From assembly GCA_034769895.1 (NCBI GenBank), contig CM068367.1, forward strand, positions 319,783,662 through 319,847,661: DNA of 64,000 bases. The letters run 5' to 3'. Both the position numbers and the translations under genes were made by a program. This stretch comes from Magicicada septendecula. Taxonomy: Eukaryota > Arthropoda > Insecta > Hemiptera > Cicadidae. The notes below the pieces were generated by a model that was not told the DNA's origin, did no database searches, and saw only the letters and a list, made by a program, of their open reading frames with translations. The first letter of the stretch is position 1. The number at the start of each line of letters is the position of its first letter. Shown in pieces: positions 1 to 12,546 of the stretch.

Positions 1-873
1 CAGTAAAGTTGTGGTCTAAAATTAAACAGTGGCCTCGGGTGTAAGATAGGCCGTAAAATTAATCCGGCCTATCTTTTAAAGTACAATAAGTAAAAAGTGT
101 ATAACCGAGAACGCGCGGCCAACTTAACGAGCTAAGTGTTCGAAAATTTATGTCGGCCGACAAAATAAAAAGAAAGGTTATTCTAAAGTGGAGTAAAATA
201 ATAGTGGCGCATCAACCTAATATGAAATAATCAATAACAGTACCGCGGTTAAACAGTGTCAAAACTAATTTATGGTGTGTTAAACAGTGCATTCACAGCA
301 GAGGTGCAAAACAGTGGAGTTCTTCAGACGTTAAGTATTAACTGAGTTTTAACCAATATCATCTTACCTTTTCCTACAGAGTATAATTCAGCATAAATAA
401 ATTGTAAATCTTAAATATACATCAGAGATCTCAAAGTGGGGTTTAAATAGAACGAATGTGTGTGCGTGTGTGGCTAAATTACGTATTGGTTCATTGCAAA
501 AAATAAATAGTTGTGGTATACCATAGTTGTCATAAGCTAGTTAATTAAGAAATATTTTGTTACTTTGTTTGATTTTCACAAATTGTTACTCATTCAACAA
601 GTATTTAATCTAAATGTCATGAAAGAGAGACGAAGTAGTTATTTTGCATAATAAACCAGAGGTAATTTGTTTTAGCACAAACTGTGTATTTGATCTTTGA
701 CCATATCAAATCCAAATAATCCTTTTTGCAGCAGTTTCGTCTGAACGACTCTTGGACCCTAATCCGAAGGTAAGAGAAAGAGATTGTAATATATTGGCAA
801 TTAATTAATATTGTTTCATTGGCCCCAAACTAGGGACCCGAGTATAATATTTGTGGTAATTAATATTGTTTCA
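1..873 (+). repeat. 5' LTR of element A (partial)
   Basis: Matches 3963-4835 almost base for base; window base 1 corresponds to LTR base 227. It ends in TTTCA just before the primer-binding site. A consensus splice donor (AAG|GTAAGA) lies with its GT at 770-771. A degenerate copy of the primer-binding site sits inside the LTR at 820, 55 bases before the real one. Confidence 0.9.
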
Positions 874-874
874 T

Positions 875-892
875 TGGCGCCCGAACAGGGAC
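875..892 (+). promoter_or_regulatory. Primer-binding site of element A (tRNA-Lys type)
   Basis: TGGCGCCCGAACAGGGAC is, as I remember it, the same 18-mer that lentiviruses use to bind tRNA-Lys3; it is complementary to the 3' end of a lysine tRNA. It begins two bases after the LTR. Lysine tRNA is also the known primer of the insect gypsy group. Confidence 0.85.
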
Positions 893-1067
893 TCGAGTGT
901 AGGCTTTATAACCTATATCCGCCAGACCTAACCAAGCTGCAGAACAGGTTATTTGGAAGTGAGGGTGTGGTTAGAACGTTTTTAGATCGTAGAGAGTAAA
1001 TTTACTAAAGTAAAACTAGTTTAAATAAATTAGATTAATTAATTATTTAATTAAACATAAGTTCATA

Positions 1068-2089
1068 ATGCAAAACGCTATTGATTTAACTTGGTTTCGT
1101 GAGACAATGGGGGAGATAAAACAAATGTTTAATGATAATAACAAGAGATTTGATGCTAATGATGATTTTTTGCGTAAAAGTGTGAGTGAATTAAGGGACG
1201 ATATTAATAATCGCTTTGACATGAGTGATACCAAGTTCAATGAACAAAATAAGAAATTGGATGCTTTAAATAAACGCTTTGACATAAATGATGTTAAATT
1301 TGAACAATATAAAGAACAGAATATGAGATGTGAAAATATAATAAACGTAAAGCTTGACGAATTAACCAATTCATTGTGTAGTATTGATGTACGACTTAAC
1401 GAAATATGTAGTGAAACAAAGAGAGAAACAGGTGAGTTAAGAGAGAGTGTGTGTGTGGTAGACAATAAATATGAAAACACGGTATCAAAAAGTGATACAG
1501 CAAATAGTAGTAGTGACCTTGAGGATAAAAATGTAGTTGATCATAATGAGAGGGAGTGTGAAGATAGTTTAAATGAAGAGAGTGTACAGAGGGTAGAATT
1601 TTCCAGTGATGTGGTTGGGGGTGAAGAAAATGCTTCACCAGTGTTGTTGGAGGACAAAGGTTCCTCCTTAGTTTTTGTAAAAGACAAAAGGTCTTTGAAT
1701 TATTTTTGTGTATCTGGTAAGGCCAGATGTTGTGATAATGTTGTGTTGCCTTCTGTGTGGAATGAGAATGTAAAATGTTGTGAGAAGTATTGTAATGAAA
1801 GTGATTATGAGAGAGAGAGAGAGTGGTAGAAATATTTAAGGTGAAGAGAGATTATGAAGAGTTAATACAGAGTTTAAATAGGGAGAGAACTGGTAGAATT
1901 AAAAACATACCTTGTGTGATAAACAATGTGTATATTGATGACAAATATTTGCCTGTTAATGAACCCATAGTAACAGAATATGATAATATTGATGTAATGG
2001 TAATAACAAAAAACACTGACGGAGACTTTATACAAAATACTGATGCCGACTTGATTTATGATAAGATAATTTTGGGGGTAACCCTATAA
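1068..2089 (+). pseudogene. Coiled-coil protein gene of element A (broken)
   Basis: The only gene-like region of element A, starting just after the leader. The N-terminal half is a coiled coil with repeated units such as NKRFDINDVKFEQ and NNRFDMSDTKFNEQ. An acidic linker follows, then the block (V)SGKAR...LPSVWNE and ESDYEREREW, which recurs in elements B and D. It is fossil and broken, with about one break. There are no zinc knuckles or enzymatic motifs. It may be a gag-derived structural protein, but that is inference. Confidence 0.6.
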
Positions 2090-3397
2090 ATTATTGTTTG
2101 GGTACAATGAAAAAAAATTAGTTCTTGTGGTTATAAAACAAAAAATGACCATACGTGGAGTATCAATAATATTGAAAGCTGTTATGTGAAACCCAAACTA
2201 ATTTTTGACGATGGAGGTTGAACTAAAAAAAAAGCAATGTATGGACATATTAAATCCTTTAATATATGGTAATGACCTTGCTGAATTTAGGTATTGATGT
2301 GTGGTATATAAGAAAATTAGTACGGAAATTTGTAAATAAATGTATTGTGTTAATGTTATTTTGCTGCAGTGTACAATATAGCTTATGTGTAACATATGTT
2401 TGTGATGAGAGGGACAGGTGTAATAATGAATAATAATAATTGTATTCCACTAAAATAATGAACAAAAGGTATTCATGAAGCCTATTTTGTATTTATATTC
2501 AAAGTGTTTTAAATAATATAACTAGAGTTAAAATGTTTTTAATAAAATGTTACTAAAGTAATTGTGGTGAATTAAAATTATATTTGGATCTGAATTGAAA
2601 CGTTAAGAGATAAATATGTTAACATTAAATGATTCATAGAAACAAAAAATTTGTAGGAAGTATATATGCCAGTATATGATGTAACCAGAATGTTTAGACT
2701 ATGTGAGTGTTGAGACAGAGTGTTTATTAAAACAGTCTGGCATACAACTGTTCGTGTAAACAGGCGTGTTGTATGTTGTGACTAATGTCTACAGACACAC
2801 TTGGTGACAATAACAAAAATGTGGTAGTCTGCTGAATTATTGCCAGTAGGAAATTCCTATTATGAAATAAAAAGAAACATCTGATGTGATGGAATGTAGG
2901 TAATATTTTTGTAGGGTCTTTTTGTGAAATGTAATTAAAATAAATGAAATTGTTTCGAACAAATAAGATTGAATTAATGAACTTAGACTTTGAGAAATTA
3001 AATAAAATTAAACTAATTTGATAATTAAATTAATAGAAAAGATGATTTTTGATAATAAAGTTAAATTCATTTTGGACTAAATTTCAAAGGTAACGGTAGA
3101 TTAAATAGTGATTGATGAAAATAATGATTAAAGTATTCATTTAAATTAAAAAACTGAAAGAACGTTAAAGCTGGGATAGTGTTTGGAAAATAAGATGCGT
3201 ATATTACTGTCCATATAGACTTTTCATATGTCATGAATTTTTTGTCCTATACATATATAGTAGTTAAGGATACCTGGTATAATCGATGTATTATTTTGGA
3301 GGGCAATATTGTACGGGGAATATTATTCATGTGTACTACTGTAAACCTATATTGTTTTATTAACACTATTTTTTTTAGGGTCTATAATATAAAATGA

Positions 3398-3736
3398 GCC
3401 AGTACGTTGTCAATGAACCAGTACGGCTAAGAGGAAACAAATCCGTTGTGGGATATGGAGTGATGGAAGGCCACTTGTCGATTTTTTAATTAAATGTTTC
3501 AAAGTCAGGCGATACTGGGGCGGGTATCGGTCCGAGCTCATGGTGGTGGGATCTCGAGTAGAGAAGTCCCGTAAGATCGGATGGGTGCTGCCACAGTCGC
3601 CAGACTAGGGGGGTAAGAACCCATGATTTAGTAGAGTGTTCAGGGGGGTTGCGGCGCCATATCCTCACTGATCCTTTTAGGTTTAGGCAATAAGAGTTTG
3701 AACGCTTTGGCCTTCAACCTCTTATTGGGGGGGTAT
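3398..3736 (+). other. Conserved 3' noncoding block of element A with terminal hairpin
   Basis: The block starts with two CCAGTACG repeats and a GAGGAAAC motif. It continues with GGGATCTCGAGTAGAGAAGT and a CCATATCCTCACTGATCC segment, and ends in a perfect 9-bp stem, CAATAAGAG (3688-3696) with CTCTTATTG (3719-3727). A run of G (the polypurine tract) follows and abuts the LTR at 3737. The same order of motifs occurs in elements B, C and D although flanking bases have diverged. Confidence 0.75.
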
Positions 3737-4835
3737 TGTAACGGTACAGAATTGTATGCAGTCTCAGTTTTAATTTTATATCAATTCAGTCACTTTTCAA
3801 ATTGTTAATTTTCACCTGTGAGTAGCCCCAGTACAGCAATGCACAGACAGTTAGCCTAAACAATTGCCAGACGTATTGCGTAACCGCCCAGCAGCAGGCT
3901 TTTTGTGAAACCCAGTCTGCAGTGTGTCATTAGAGAGTGAACAACAGACAGCCAGCATCAGACAGTAAAGTTGTGGTCTAAAATTAAACAGTGGCCTCGG
4001 GTGTAAGATAGGCCGTAAAATTAATCCGGCCTATCTTTTAAAGTACAATAAGTAAAAAGTGTATAACCGAGAACGCGCGGCCAACTTAACGAGCTAAGTG
4101 TTCGAAAATTTATGTCGGCCGACAAAATAAAAAGAAAGGTTATTCTAAAGTGGAGTAAAATAATAGTGGCGCATCAACCTAATATGAAATAATCAATAAC
4201 AGTACCGCGGTTAAACAGTGTCAAAACTAATTTATGGTGTGTTAAACAGTGCATTCACAGCAGAGGTGCAAAACAGTGGAGTTCTTCAGACGTTAAGTAT
4301 TAACTGAGTTTCAACCAATATCATCTTACCTTTTCCTACAGAGTATAATTCAGCATAAATAAATTGTAAATCTTAAATGTACATCAGAGATCTCAAAGTG
4401 GGGTTTAAATAGAACGAATGTGTGTGCGTGTGTGGCTAAATTACGTATTGGTTCATTGCAAAAAATAAATAGTTGTGGTATACCATAGTTGTCATAAGCT
4501 AGTTAATTAAGAAATATTTTGTTACTTTGTTTGATTTTCACAAATTGTTACTCATTCAACAAGTATTTAATCTAAATGTCATGAAAGAGAGACGAAGTAG
4601 TTATTTTGCATAATAAACCAGAGGTAATTTGTTTTAGCACAAACTGTGTATTTGATCTTTGACCATATCAAATCCAAATAATCCTTTTTGCAGCAGTTTC
4701 GTCTGAACGACTCTTGGACCCTAATCCGAAGGTAAGAGAAAGAGATTGTAATATATTGGCAATTAATTAATATTGTTTCATTGGCCCCGAACTAGGGACC
4801 CGAGTATAATATTTGTGGTAATTAATATTGTTTCA
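3737..4835 (+). repeat. 3' LTR of element A (1099 bp, complete)
   Basis: Starts TGTAACGGTACAG after the polypurine tract and ends TTTCA before GGTTGTTCCC. The right-hand target duplication would begin with GGTT, but the left copy lies outside the window. The degenerate primer-binding-site copy is at 4782. Confidence 0.88.
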
Positions 4836-6190
4836 GGTTGTTCCCACCCTTTCTCAGTGGGTGGAAAGTAAAAAAATAGAAATAACCCCTAAAATCGATA
4901 AATTACAAAATTCTTAGAGAAAGTTGGTATGCACTTTTTTATGGTTTTCAAGTTACTGGTAGTTAAAAATTGTAATTTTCACCCCCCCCCCCATATTACC
5001 ACATTACAGTCTTTTTTACTTAAATTCCAAAATATTGAAGCTATTAAAAAAAAAAATAGTGACTCAAAGTTCATTGTACTCAAAACAAGTTGATATTTTA
5101 TTCCTGAAAGTCAATCCTTTAGGAGGTATAATTGTTTAAAAATGATGCTTCAATTTCTTTTCTGCCAAAAACAAGTTTTGACTCTCATTAAATCAGAAAC
5201 TCTGGCTTTGAAGAAAAGTGAATTGAAGGTCATAAAATTTCCTTTAAAATTAATTTTGCTGTATCATAATATCAGTGCAAATGACTGTTTTGATATATAT
5301 TTTTTTTAAATACCATAATTGATTTAATAAATTATTTTTATTTTATTTTTCAGAAATATTTGAAAATATTTCTGCTGTACTTTGCTACTTTGTAGATATT
5401 TTTTAAATCTCTGTTTCATAACATTAATCTACATTACTCTCAGTATGCTAAAATTTATTATGATTTTCAAATTGTTCTTTTACTTCCATATTCCTTAAGG
5501 AATGGAAGTATGGTGATGGCAAAAAAAATCGTGTTTTTGATACTATTATACTTTGAATTACAATTTAGTAATTTCTTCAAATGGAAATATATATTACTAA
5601 ATAACCCCCAAAATATTAAATTTATCAAAATAAATAAAAGCTATTTTTATTACAAACAACCTGGTTATCTTTCCATTACAGTAGGACTAACACTTCATAA
5701 GATATGACTGTTTTTAGAGGGTGTGTCAATTTTTTACACATCCAAAAAACAGTTTTTAACTTTGAATAGCTTGAAACCATACATTTAATAAAACGGTACT
5801 AATAAATTTAGCGATAAATATATTGTCTTTCTAGTGAAGTGTGTTTTTTTTTAATATTAGTAAAAATAATGAAGTTATAGTCAAAAACTGTTTGTTTAAT
5901 ACTGGTTTTTAAATTACCCATCTTTGTGGAGTAATTTGTTAGTTAGTGAAAATTAAGAAAACTTTTTGGCAGATATCATTAAGTTACATTATTTTGACCA
6001 CCTTTAAGTTTTAAAGATTTTTTTTTAACTATCACTTTTACTTCCATGTTCCTCAAGGAAATGGAAGTATGGTGATGGCAAAAAAAATCGTGTTCGAGAT
6101 TATTGCAGATTCTAATTGTACTACACTCAAAACATGAAAAAAAGTCATTTTTCGAAAAGTGTCTGTCTGTGTGTCTGTCTGTGTCTGTAG
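4836..6190. other. TSC2 intron, AT-rich, with a duplicated hairpin segment
   Basis: No gene is seen. A segment of about 57 bases centred on a near-perfect palindrome occurs at 5479-5535 and again at 6037-6094. Each copy has ACTTCCAT, TTCCTTAAGGAA or a close variant, ATGGAAGT, and then TATGGTGATGGC followed by an A run. A C homopolymer lies at about 4982-4992. The small open frames here are short and lysine/phenylalanine-rich, as chance frames are in AT-rich DNA. Confidence 0.6.
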
Positions 6191-6194
6191 ATTT

Positions 6195-7170
6195 TTTTCT
6201 ATGGCAAACGATAACAGCCGCAAATTCAAACAAAATCAAATAATTTTGTGCATGCAGTCCTGATTTGTAGAGTTCTCAAGATCTGTCGTTTTTGGTGAAG
6301 ATCGGTTAAGGGAAAGGGGTAGTTTACCAGCAACGTTTTTCTTATCAAGGGTAATTTTATTCAATGGCAAACGATAACTGCCGTAAATTAAAACAGAATC
6401 AACTATTCTTTTGCATACCTTTTTGAATTATATAGAACTCAAGGTCTGTTGATTTTGTTGAAGATCGGTTAAGGGAATGGGGTAATTTACTTGCAGCGTT
6501 TTATATTTTAACTAGGGTATTTTCTATGGCAAACAATAAGAGCCGCAAATTCAAACAGAATCAAATAATTTTTTGCATACAGCCCTGAACTGTAGAGTAC
6601 TCAAGACCTATTGTTTTTGGTGAAGATCGGTTAAGGGAAAGGAGTAGTTTACCTGCAACGTTTTTTTATCAGGGGTAATTTTTTTTATGGCAAACGATAT
6701 CAGCCGCAAATTCAAACAGAATCAAATAATGTTTTGCATACCTTTTTGAATTAAAGAGAACTCAAGGTCTGTTGATTTTGTTGAAGATCGGTTAAGGGGA
6801 AGGGGTAGTTTACCAGCAACATTTTATGTTTTAAGCAGGGTAATGTTTTTACGAAAGATAACTGCCGTAAATTCAAAGAGAATCAAATAATTTTTTGCAT
6901 ACTTTCCTGAATTGTAGAGAACTCAAGGCCTACTGATTTTGGTGAAGGTCGGTTAAGGGAAAGGGGTAGTTTACCTGCAACATTTTATGTTGTAACAAGA
7001 GAAATGTTTCCATGACGAACGATAACTGCCGCACATTCAAACAGAATCAAATATTTTTTTGCATGCATCCCTGCATTGTAGGAGGACTGAAGGTCTACTG
7101 ATTTTAGTGAAGATCGGTTAAGAGATAGGGGTACTTTACCTGCAACGTTTTATGTTTTAACAAGAGTAAA
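6195..7170 (+). repeat. Tandem array, six units of about 162 bp
   Basis: The marker TGGCAAACGATAACNGCCG (with variants) recurs at about 6201, 6365, 6526, 6688, 6851 and 7012, giving spacings of 161-164 bases. Each unit also has TTCAAACAGAATCAAAT, TTTTGCATAC, AACTCAAGGTCT and GAAGATCGGTTAAGGGAA in the same order. Units differ by roughly 10-20%, so the array is old. It looks like a small satellite or the repeated interior of a larger dispersed element. Confidence 0.88.
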
Positions 7171-9649
7171 GTACTTAATTTTGATAAATAAAGTATCCTG
7201 ATAAGAAGCTCATAATAATCCACTGTAGAAACGTAGATGAAATATCTATAAATGAAGAGGTTAGGTGAACGGGGTGGGGGTAATTTTCTATAAATGAAAA
7301 TTATAGTTGAAGGGAGAGGGGAGAATTTTGTATATGTGTACTACGTTATCGGAAACAAAGAAGTAGTTCTTTGTTAAAATTCCTTCCCGGGCTGTTTAGC
7401 TTTAGTCCAATCTTTTCTGAAAAACCAGACTTTTCGGCAGTGCCATCGACTGCCATCATCAGTGAAAATCGAGTGCAAAAACGTGAGGTGGTATACGTTA
7501 GTGACCACAGTACTGTGGTTAAGGCTGAAGCAATAAGTATAAAGAAGTAGTTTCTATGGAAATATTTCATTTCGAATATGATTTTAAATATAAATCTTAG
7601 AACATGGAAGTCATGTATGGTTCTCCATACCGATATTTTAAAATATTACACTTTAAATGTTAGGTTAATTTTGTGATGTCATTGCAGTATTTTCTATTTT
7701 CCTAAATAATCAGAAAATTTTTGAATTTAACATACTAAATGATAAGGCTTATTAACAGAATATGTTTTTTTATTTTTGTATGATGAATACTTTGTGAGAT
7801 ATGATTGTTTAAATATGGAAGTAAACTTAACAAAATTTCAAACTACACAGGTCAACACTAAAATAATCTAAGGCCACTTATAATATAATAAAATGTAGTA
7901 ATAAAGACATTTAACTATTTTCTTGACTCATCTCTTTTTTTCCGGATATATCTATCTTTTGTCTCTTTGTATTTGACATAAGGAAAGTGAATTAAAGATA
8001 CAGATATTTTTTTAATTTAATCCCTCATCCCCCCCCCCCCGTTTAAATTGCCCATTTTGACTTCCTTGTGTTTTGCACTATTGTTGACTTACTTTCTTAA
8101 TCAGCAATCTTGAAAACATAAGTACACAATTCTAAACAATTTATTCCAAATAGTTTGCTACAAAAGAAATTTCCATAATTTAGGACTGATTTCAACCCAG
8201 TACTATGTAATATACCAATAAGATTTTGACCACCATACTTCTTACTTATGTTTTAACTTAATATTAATTCCAAAATGTCATAAGATACAAATTTTTTAAA
8301 TATCACCATTTTACACGTTTCATCCTATTCAAATTGCTCCTTTTGACACCCCTAGATGAAGTATAATACATTTGACCTTCAGTCACCCAAAAAAACATAA
8401 ATTGTACACATGTATGCAGTTTCATCACTTTATTCCGAATAGTTTACTAAAAAATCATTCTCCAGCATTTAAGGGTTGTTTTCACCCTTTAGGGATTAGA
8501 GCACCAAAAACTTTTGTTTTATCTTTTATCTAGACACTATGTAGAAGACAATATAAACAGATTCATGTCGATTTGCTGTACTGCACAGAATTCCGAGGTT
8601 TGGCAGTTTTTATGGCTTAATTGAATTGATTATTTATTGTAACTGAAAAATGGTATTTTATATACTCAAGTCACATATACAATAATGTTTTTATCATTTA
8701 ATGTTAATAATGTGTAATGAATAGTGAAGTGAATATAATATTTAAACATTTCTAGTTATAATGTAAACAGATTTTCAATAGATAGCCTATTTGTAATTTT
8801 AATAATATTTATATGTTAGTTTTTTCAAAATACAGTGACTTTAGTATGACAATCAAAAGCCTTTAAATAGATTTCAGGTATGTACATACAAATTAAATAA
8901 ATTAAACAGCTAGAAAGCTTGCCAAAAAAGAAACCACTGAATCAGAATTATTATGGTTTCCTTTAATTATAGTGTTCTAATAACACTACTATTTAAAGTA
9001 TACTATGTAAGATAGTATTTTTATAATCATCCTGATTTTGTTTGTAGTTTTTGCAAATGTGGTATAGCAGTTTTCAATAAAAGTTGGAGAACATTTTGAA
9101 TGTACACTGTTGTACATTCCACAGGCATCCCATACTGCTTTTTGTAGATTTTATTGGTATACAAATATAACATATAAAAAATGATGTGTTACATCTTGAA
9201 ACGTTTGGGAAGTTTTCAACTCATAACTCAACATAAACTTATAAATGGACCTCAGTAACACAGAACTGTGAGAATAGTTCATAAATGCAATACAGCAGAC
9301 TGCATTTAATGAATATAAAAGGAAATGTGAAAGATTTAGTGACTTAGTAAAAAATAGTGAATAACTACATGTATAGTTACATAGTTATTAGATTTAGCAT
9401 CATTCCTGTTGTTGCTCTGAAAGGTTCTTGTGGATACAGTATATTAAGGCTTCTAAAACACATAAATATGTACAAACACGTGAGTATATGTATACACATC
9501 AACTTCTGTATGGGCAATAAACCAATAAAAGTATTAACGTGTGTTGATGCATTTCTACTGTGTAAATCATATTCAGAATAGGTTATGTAAAATTGTAACA
9601 ATAAAACTTGAAATTAATAGAAAATATAATGAACTTTTTTAATTTTTAG
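7171..9649. other. TSC2 intron, with one duplicated stretch
   Basis: No gene is seen. Two diverged copies of a stretch occur at about 8040-8200 and 8328-8500. Shared words are AAATTGC.CC.TTTTGAC, TTTATTCC(A/G)AATAGTTT and TTTCA(A)CCC, in the same order. A poly-C run lies near 8030. The rest is AT-rich intron immediately upstream of the first tuberin exon. Confidence 0.5.
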
Positions 9650-9822
9650 GAAGCATCTGTTCTTCGTTTAGTAAGTTATTTATCAGGTAGCATTGTACCA
9701 ACACGACACATGTGGCTGAGTAAGTTGAACTCCTTGATGGAAAAGTATTACAGGCAGGAAACTCGAACTAATATCCGCATCAAAGTTCTTGACATTTTGT
9801 CGTCAGTAATCAAGACCAACAG
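9650..9822 (+). CDS. TSC2: Tuberin (TSC2) internal exon 1 of 9 in window
   Basis: This exon encodes 57 residues beginning EASVLRLVSYLSGSIVP and ending in VLDILSSVIKTN plus two bases of a split arginine codon. From memory it aligns with the stretch of vertebrate tuberin that begins EASVLNLISY and includes RIKVLDVLSFVLLIN. Tuberin is the GAP subunit of the TSC complex acting on Rheb at lysosomes; this segment belongs to its N-terminal helical-repeat (HEAT-like) scaffold. A T-rich tract with AG precedes the exon and GTATCT follows it. The split codon AG|G is completed exactly by the exon at 27866, which supports both junctions. The intron that follows is 18 kb and packed with mobile elements. 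Confidence 0.93.
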
Positions 9823-9861
9823 GTATCTGTTTAGAATTCCTTGTTTTAATTCTAAAATGAT

Positions 9862-9867
<6 letters not shown>

Positions 9868-9910
<43 letters not shown>
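9868..9910. repeat. (CA)n microsatellite
   Basis: About 21 uninterrupted CA units, 45 bases downstream of a tuberin exon donor. A 76-residue open frame running from the exon through a threonine-histidine run is just exon read-through into this repeat. Confidence 0.95.
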
Positions 9911-9912
<2 letters not shown>

Positions 9913-10084
9913 CAGAAGTATATATACTGTTTTTTTGTAGTGTTGTGTTGAAAAGTAAAAACGCTAAGAAAGTCATGATTCAGCAAATAAAAGCGATAGG
10001 TATTATTTTTTAGTATTTTATTTTATAAACTTGACTCAAAGTACAATTTTGTTTTTGAGATTGATCACCCTAAAATAGGGCGGT

Positions 10085-10440
10085 GAGTCAGAATTGTGAA
10101 AAAATCGCAAAATCCCTCGTGAGGTATCAAATTAAAGAGAATATAAACCACAATCTGAATATAGTATTCATTTTTGAAATTTTCAAAGTTTTTGGACATC
10201 AGAGCCTAAAACGTTGGCGAAATTTTTGATAAAAATCACAAAAATTCATGTGGCGTATTAAGTTAAAGCAATTTTGACTAAAATCTGAATGTAATGTTAA
10301 GTTATAAAATTTCAAAATATTTGTACTGTAAGAACCAGTAGACATCACAATTTTTTTTAAAGAAGTGAAAATCCAACTTGGTGTCATATTAAAAGGAATT
10401 GTATCCCCAATCGGAATGTCCCTAAATGTTTGCATTTATT
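10085..10440 (+). repeat. Three degenerate tandem units of about 129 bp
   Basis: Similar words recur at about 10107 (AAAATCCCTCGTGAGGTATC), 10237 (AAAAATTCATGTGGCGTATT) and 10365 (AAAATCCAACTTGGTGTCAT). Each is followed by an A-rich AAGTTAAAG-like word and a later ATC(T/G)GAATGT word. The units are strongly diverged. The following 10441-11111 is AT-rich intron without a recognisable feature. Confidence 0.6.
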
Positions 10441-11111
10441 GTATGACTGTGTGCTCTACAGTTATGTTACTAAAGAAATATTAGACTAATCGGGATGTAT
10501 GTAATTTTTCCCAAAATTTTAAAATTGTCTAATAACGAACTTTGTGTAATAATAAATGTACTCCGTTCAAAATAGTGAGCAAGTTCTGCAGCTCAGGGAG
10601 CATAGGCCTACTAGTTAATCATAATGTGACAAATACATTTAAAAAGAGTCCGATGTATGAGCACACAAAGATTATTGTAAGATAGTTGAACATGTAATAT
10701 AGCCTACACTTAAATTTTTGAGCTAAGCAGAAGTAGGCCTACTTCAGGATTAGACGCTGTGAGCACGCTACTAGTTAAATATCTGATTAAGTATATTCTT
10801 TGAGGTGCGTCATCAATTGTAAACAAAAAGTTATAAGGCAGATTGGAAAGGTTAGTTTATCTATTCATACAAGTGAATTGGATACCACTGAAAACATGTA
10901 TGCTAAATTGACTTTCATTACATAAATATGTTTATTGTAATTTATAGACAATAAAATAACAACAGGTAAAATCAAATTGTACATATTATCAAATACAGAA
11001 GGGGTTAAGACTGGAATGACCTAATATATTTCCAATATTACTGGAGGTTAACAGACAATTAGAATGAGAAAGAATGGGCATAGAATAGCTAAAGTATAAC
11101 TCTCAAATTCT

Positions 11112-12349
11112 GTAATGGGGCAGAAAGGGAGGTTTTTATTTTTATTAAATTTCTTTAAATTTCAATTGTAAATCACAAGCAAAGTGCGACAGTGTTCAAA
11201 CAATGAACTCAGTGACATAGCTGTTGGAACGAGGTGTTGTAATGGAACGCAATACGATTCCGAGAATCCCAGTGTTGTGTTACACACTCAAACACGCCAC
11301 ACCATCATGCGTGCAGAGGACGCTACACAGACTGAAACGAAGCCAAACAAAATGGCTAAATTATAAGATTTTGTTCGCCACGTGGTTTGAGATGACGGAA
11401 GTACCGTGATGACTCCGCCCATCCGAGTCTACGGCCTTGTCAAAAGGGAATATCGTCAATGCCTAACACACATAGACAACACTGTATTTGTGTAAGTTGA
11501 CGAGCCTTTATCGTAGGCAGGCTGTGCATTTTCCGTTTTGAGTCACAGTGGAGTGGCGCACGTTGGTAACGTTCTGCGCAGTCGCAGGCACCTAACAACT
11601 TTTCGCCTGGCCAGGCCAACCAACTTCTCGTGGACCACAAGTAAAACTTTTAACTGCTAATAGAAAACGACAAAAAATAGTCAAACGGTACACCAGAATG
11701 AAGGAAGTGTAGTGCACCAATAAAAAATCAACAATGTGGTGAATAACAAAAACTTTCAGACATACAACCTAGTGCAACACGTGGCGATGAGAGGGACGCC
11801 GAAAGCTAAGTAGAAGACGAACCATTTCTCAATTTGATTATTCTAAATTAAAAGAGCGCTCTAAATAAATTATGGGGATTTAAATGTGAATGAATGTCGT
11901 GTGTGAGCAATTGCTGGGTTGCCTTCATATAATTTAAGTTTTATGGTAAGATGTGAACTAGTAGCAGGGCGTTCATCATATTGAGATAATGTTTTGTATT
12001 TTTCAAGAAAGGGTAAGAAAATTAATAAGAATAAAATTTTAGAAGAAAATGAACAATTAGTAAACTTAAAGAGAAATAAATTAAATGTTAAAGTTGAGAG
12101 AATAAACAGATCCGATTCATGTAGTAAAACAGCATAGTTATTGTGTGACAAACCCAGTAACCTCTCTTACAGACTGTGAGTTCGTATAAAAGGATCCTGG
12201 ACCCATTAAGGTAAGAATTACCATATAAATATAATTTGTGTCTTTTGTTAATAGTAATGAAATGAGTAAGTACAAATGACGCCCAAGAACAGGGACTTGA
12301 TTAAAAATATTGTTAAAATAATAAATCCTTTAAATAATGACTAAGGACA
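11112..12349 (+). repeat. 5' LTR of element B (1238 bp)
   Basis: Begins TGTAATGGGGCAG and ends AAGGACA. It carries a consensus splice donor (AAG|GTAAGA, GT at 12211) and a degenerate primer-binding-site copy at 12277. Short open frames on both strands in this LTR do not persist in its partner and are not genes. Confidence 0.88.
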
Positions 12350-12351
12350 AA

Positions 12352-12370
12352 TGGCCCCCGTAACAGGGAC
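12352..12370 (+). promoter_or_regulatory. Primer-binding site of element B
   Basis: TGGCCCCCGTAACAGGGAC starts two bases after the LTR. It is a variant of the lysine-tRNA site of element A. The LTR's own end plus a related site occurs 75 bases upstream, inside the LTR. Confidence 0.7.
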
Positions 12371-12546
12371 AGTCTATATAAATCAGATTTCGTATAGGCT
12401 ATGCCTACTCGCAAATGTAAGAGACGCTAGTGGGAGTTACATATGAATTAAAATTAAGTACAAGAAGTATGTATAGAATAAAATAGAAATAAGAGTATGT
12501 TATAAGATGAGTAATAGATGTATTATAAACAAGTAAAAAAATAAAT

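Larger units (their letters stand above)
1..4835 (+). mobile_element. LTR element A, non-autonomous, cut by window edge
   Basis: Two direct LTR copies (1-873 and 3737-4835) flank an internal part of about 2.86 kb. The first 226 bases of the 5' LTR lie left of the window. The parts in order are 5' LTR, a lysine-tRNA primer-binding site, one coiled-coil protein gene, a noncoding AT-rich stretch, a conserved 3' RNA-like block, a G-rich polypurine tract and the 3' LTR. The LTRs differ at about 3 of 873 positions by eye, so insertion is recent. No protease, reverse transcriptase or integrase is present, so it looks non-autonomous. The coding part is broken (about one break). It belongs with elements B, C and D below. 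Confidence 0.85.

Noticed and set aside
6195-7170. CRISPR-like array
   Set aside because: The units are contiguous and similar over their full length with no unique spacers, and the genome is eukaryotic; it is a plain tandem array.
9710-9940. A 76-residue frame ending in a Thr-His run
   Set aside because: It is a tuberin exon read through its donor into a (CA)n repeat.
12186-12193. TATAAAAG in the element B LTR as a TATA box
   Set aside because: It lies immediately before the splice donor at 12211, so a start site 25-30 bases downstream would fall past the donor; the corresponding place in element A lacks it.
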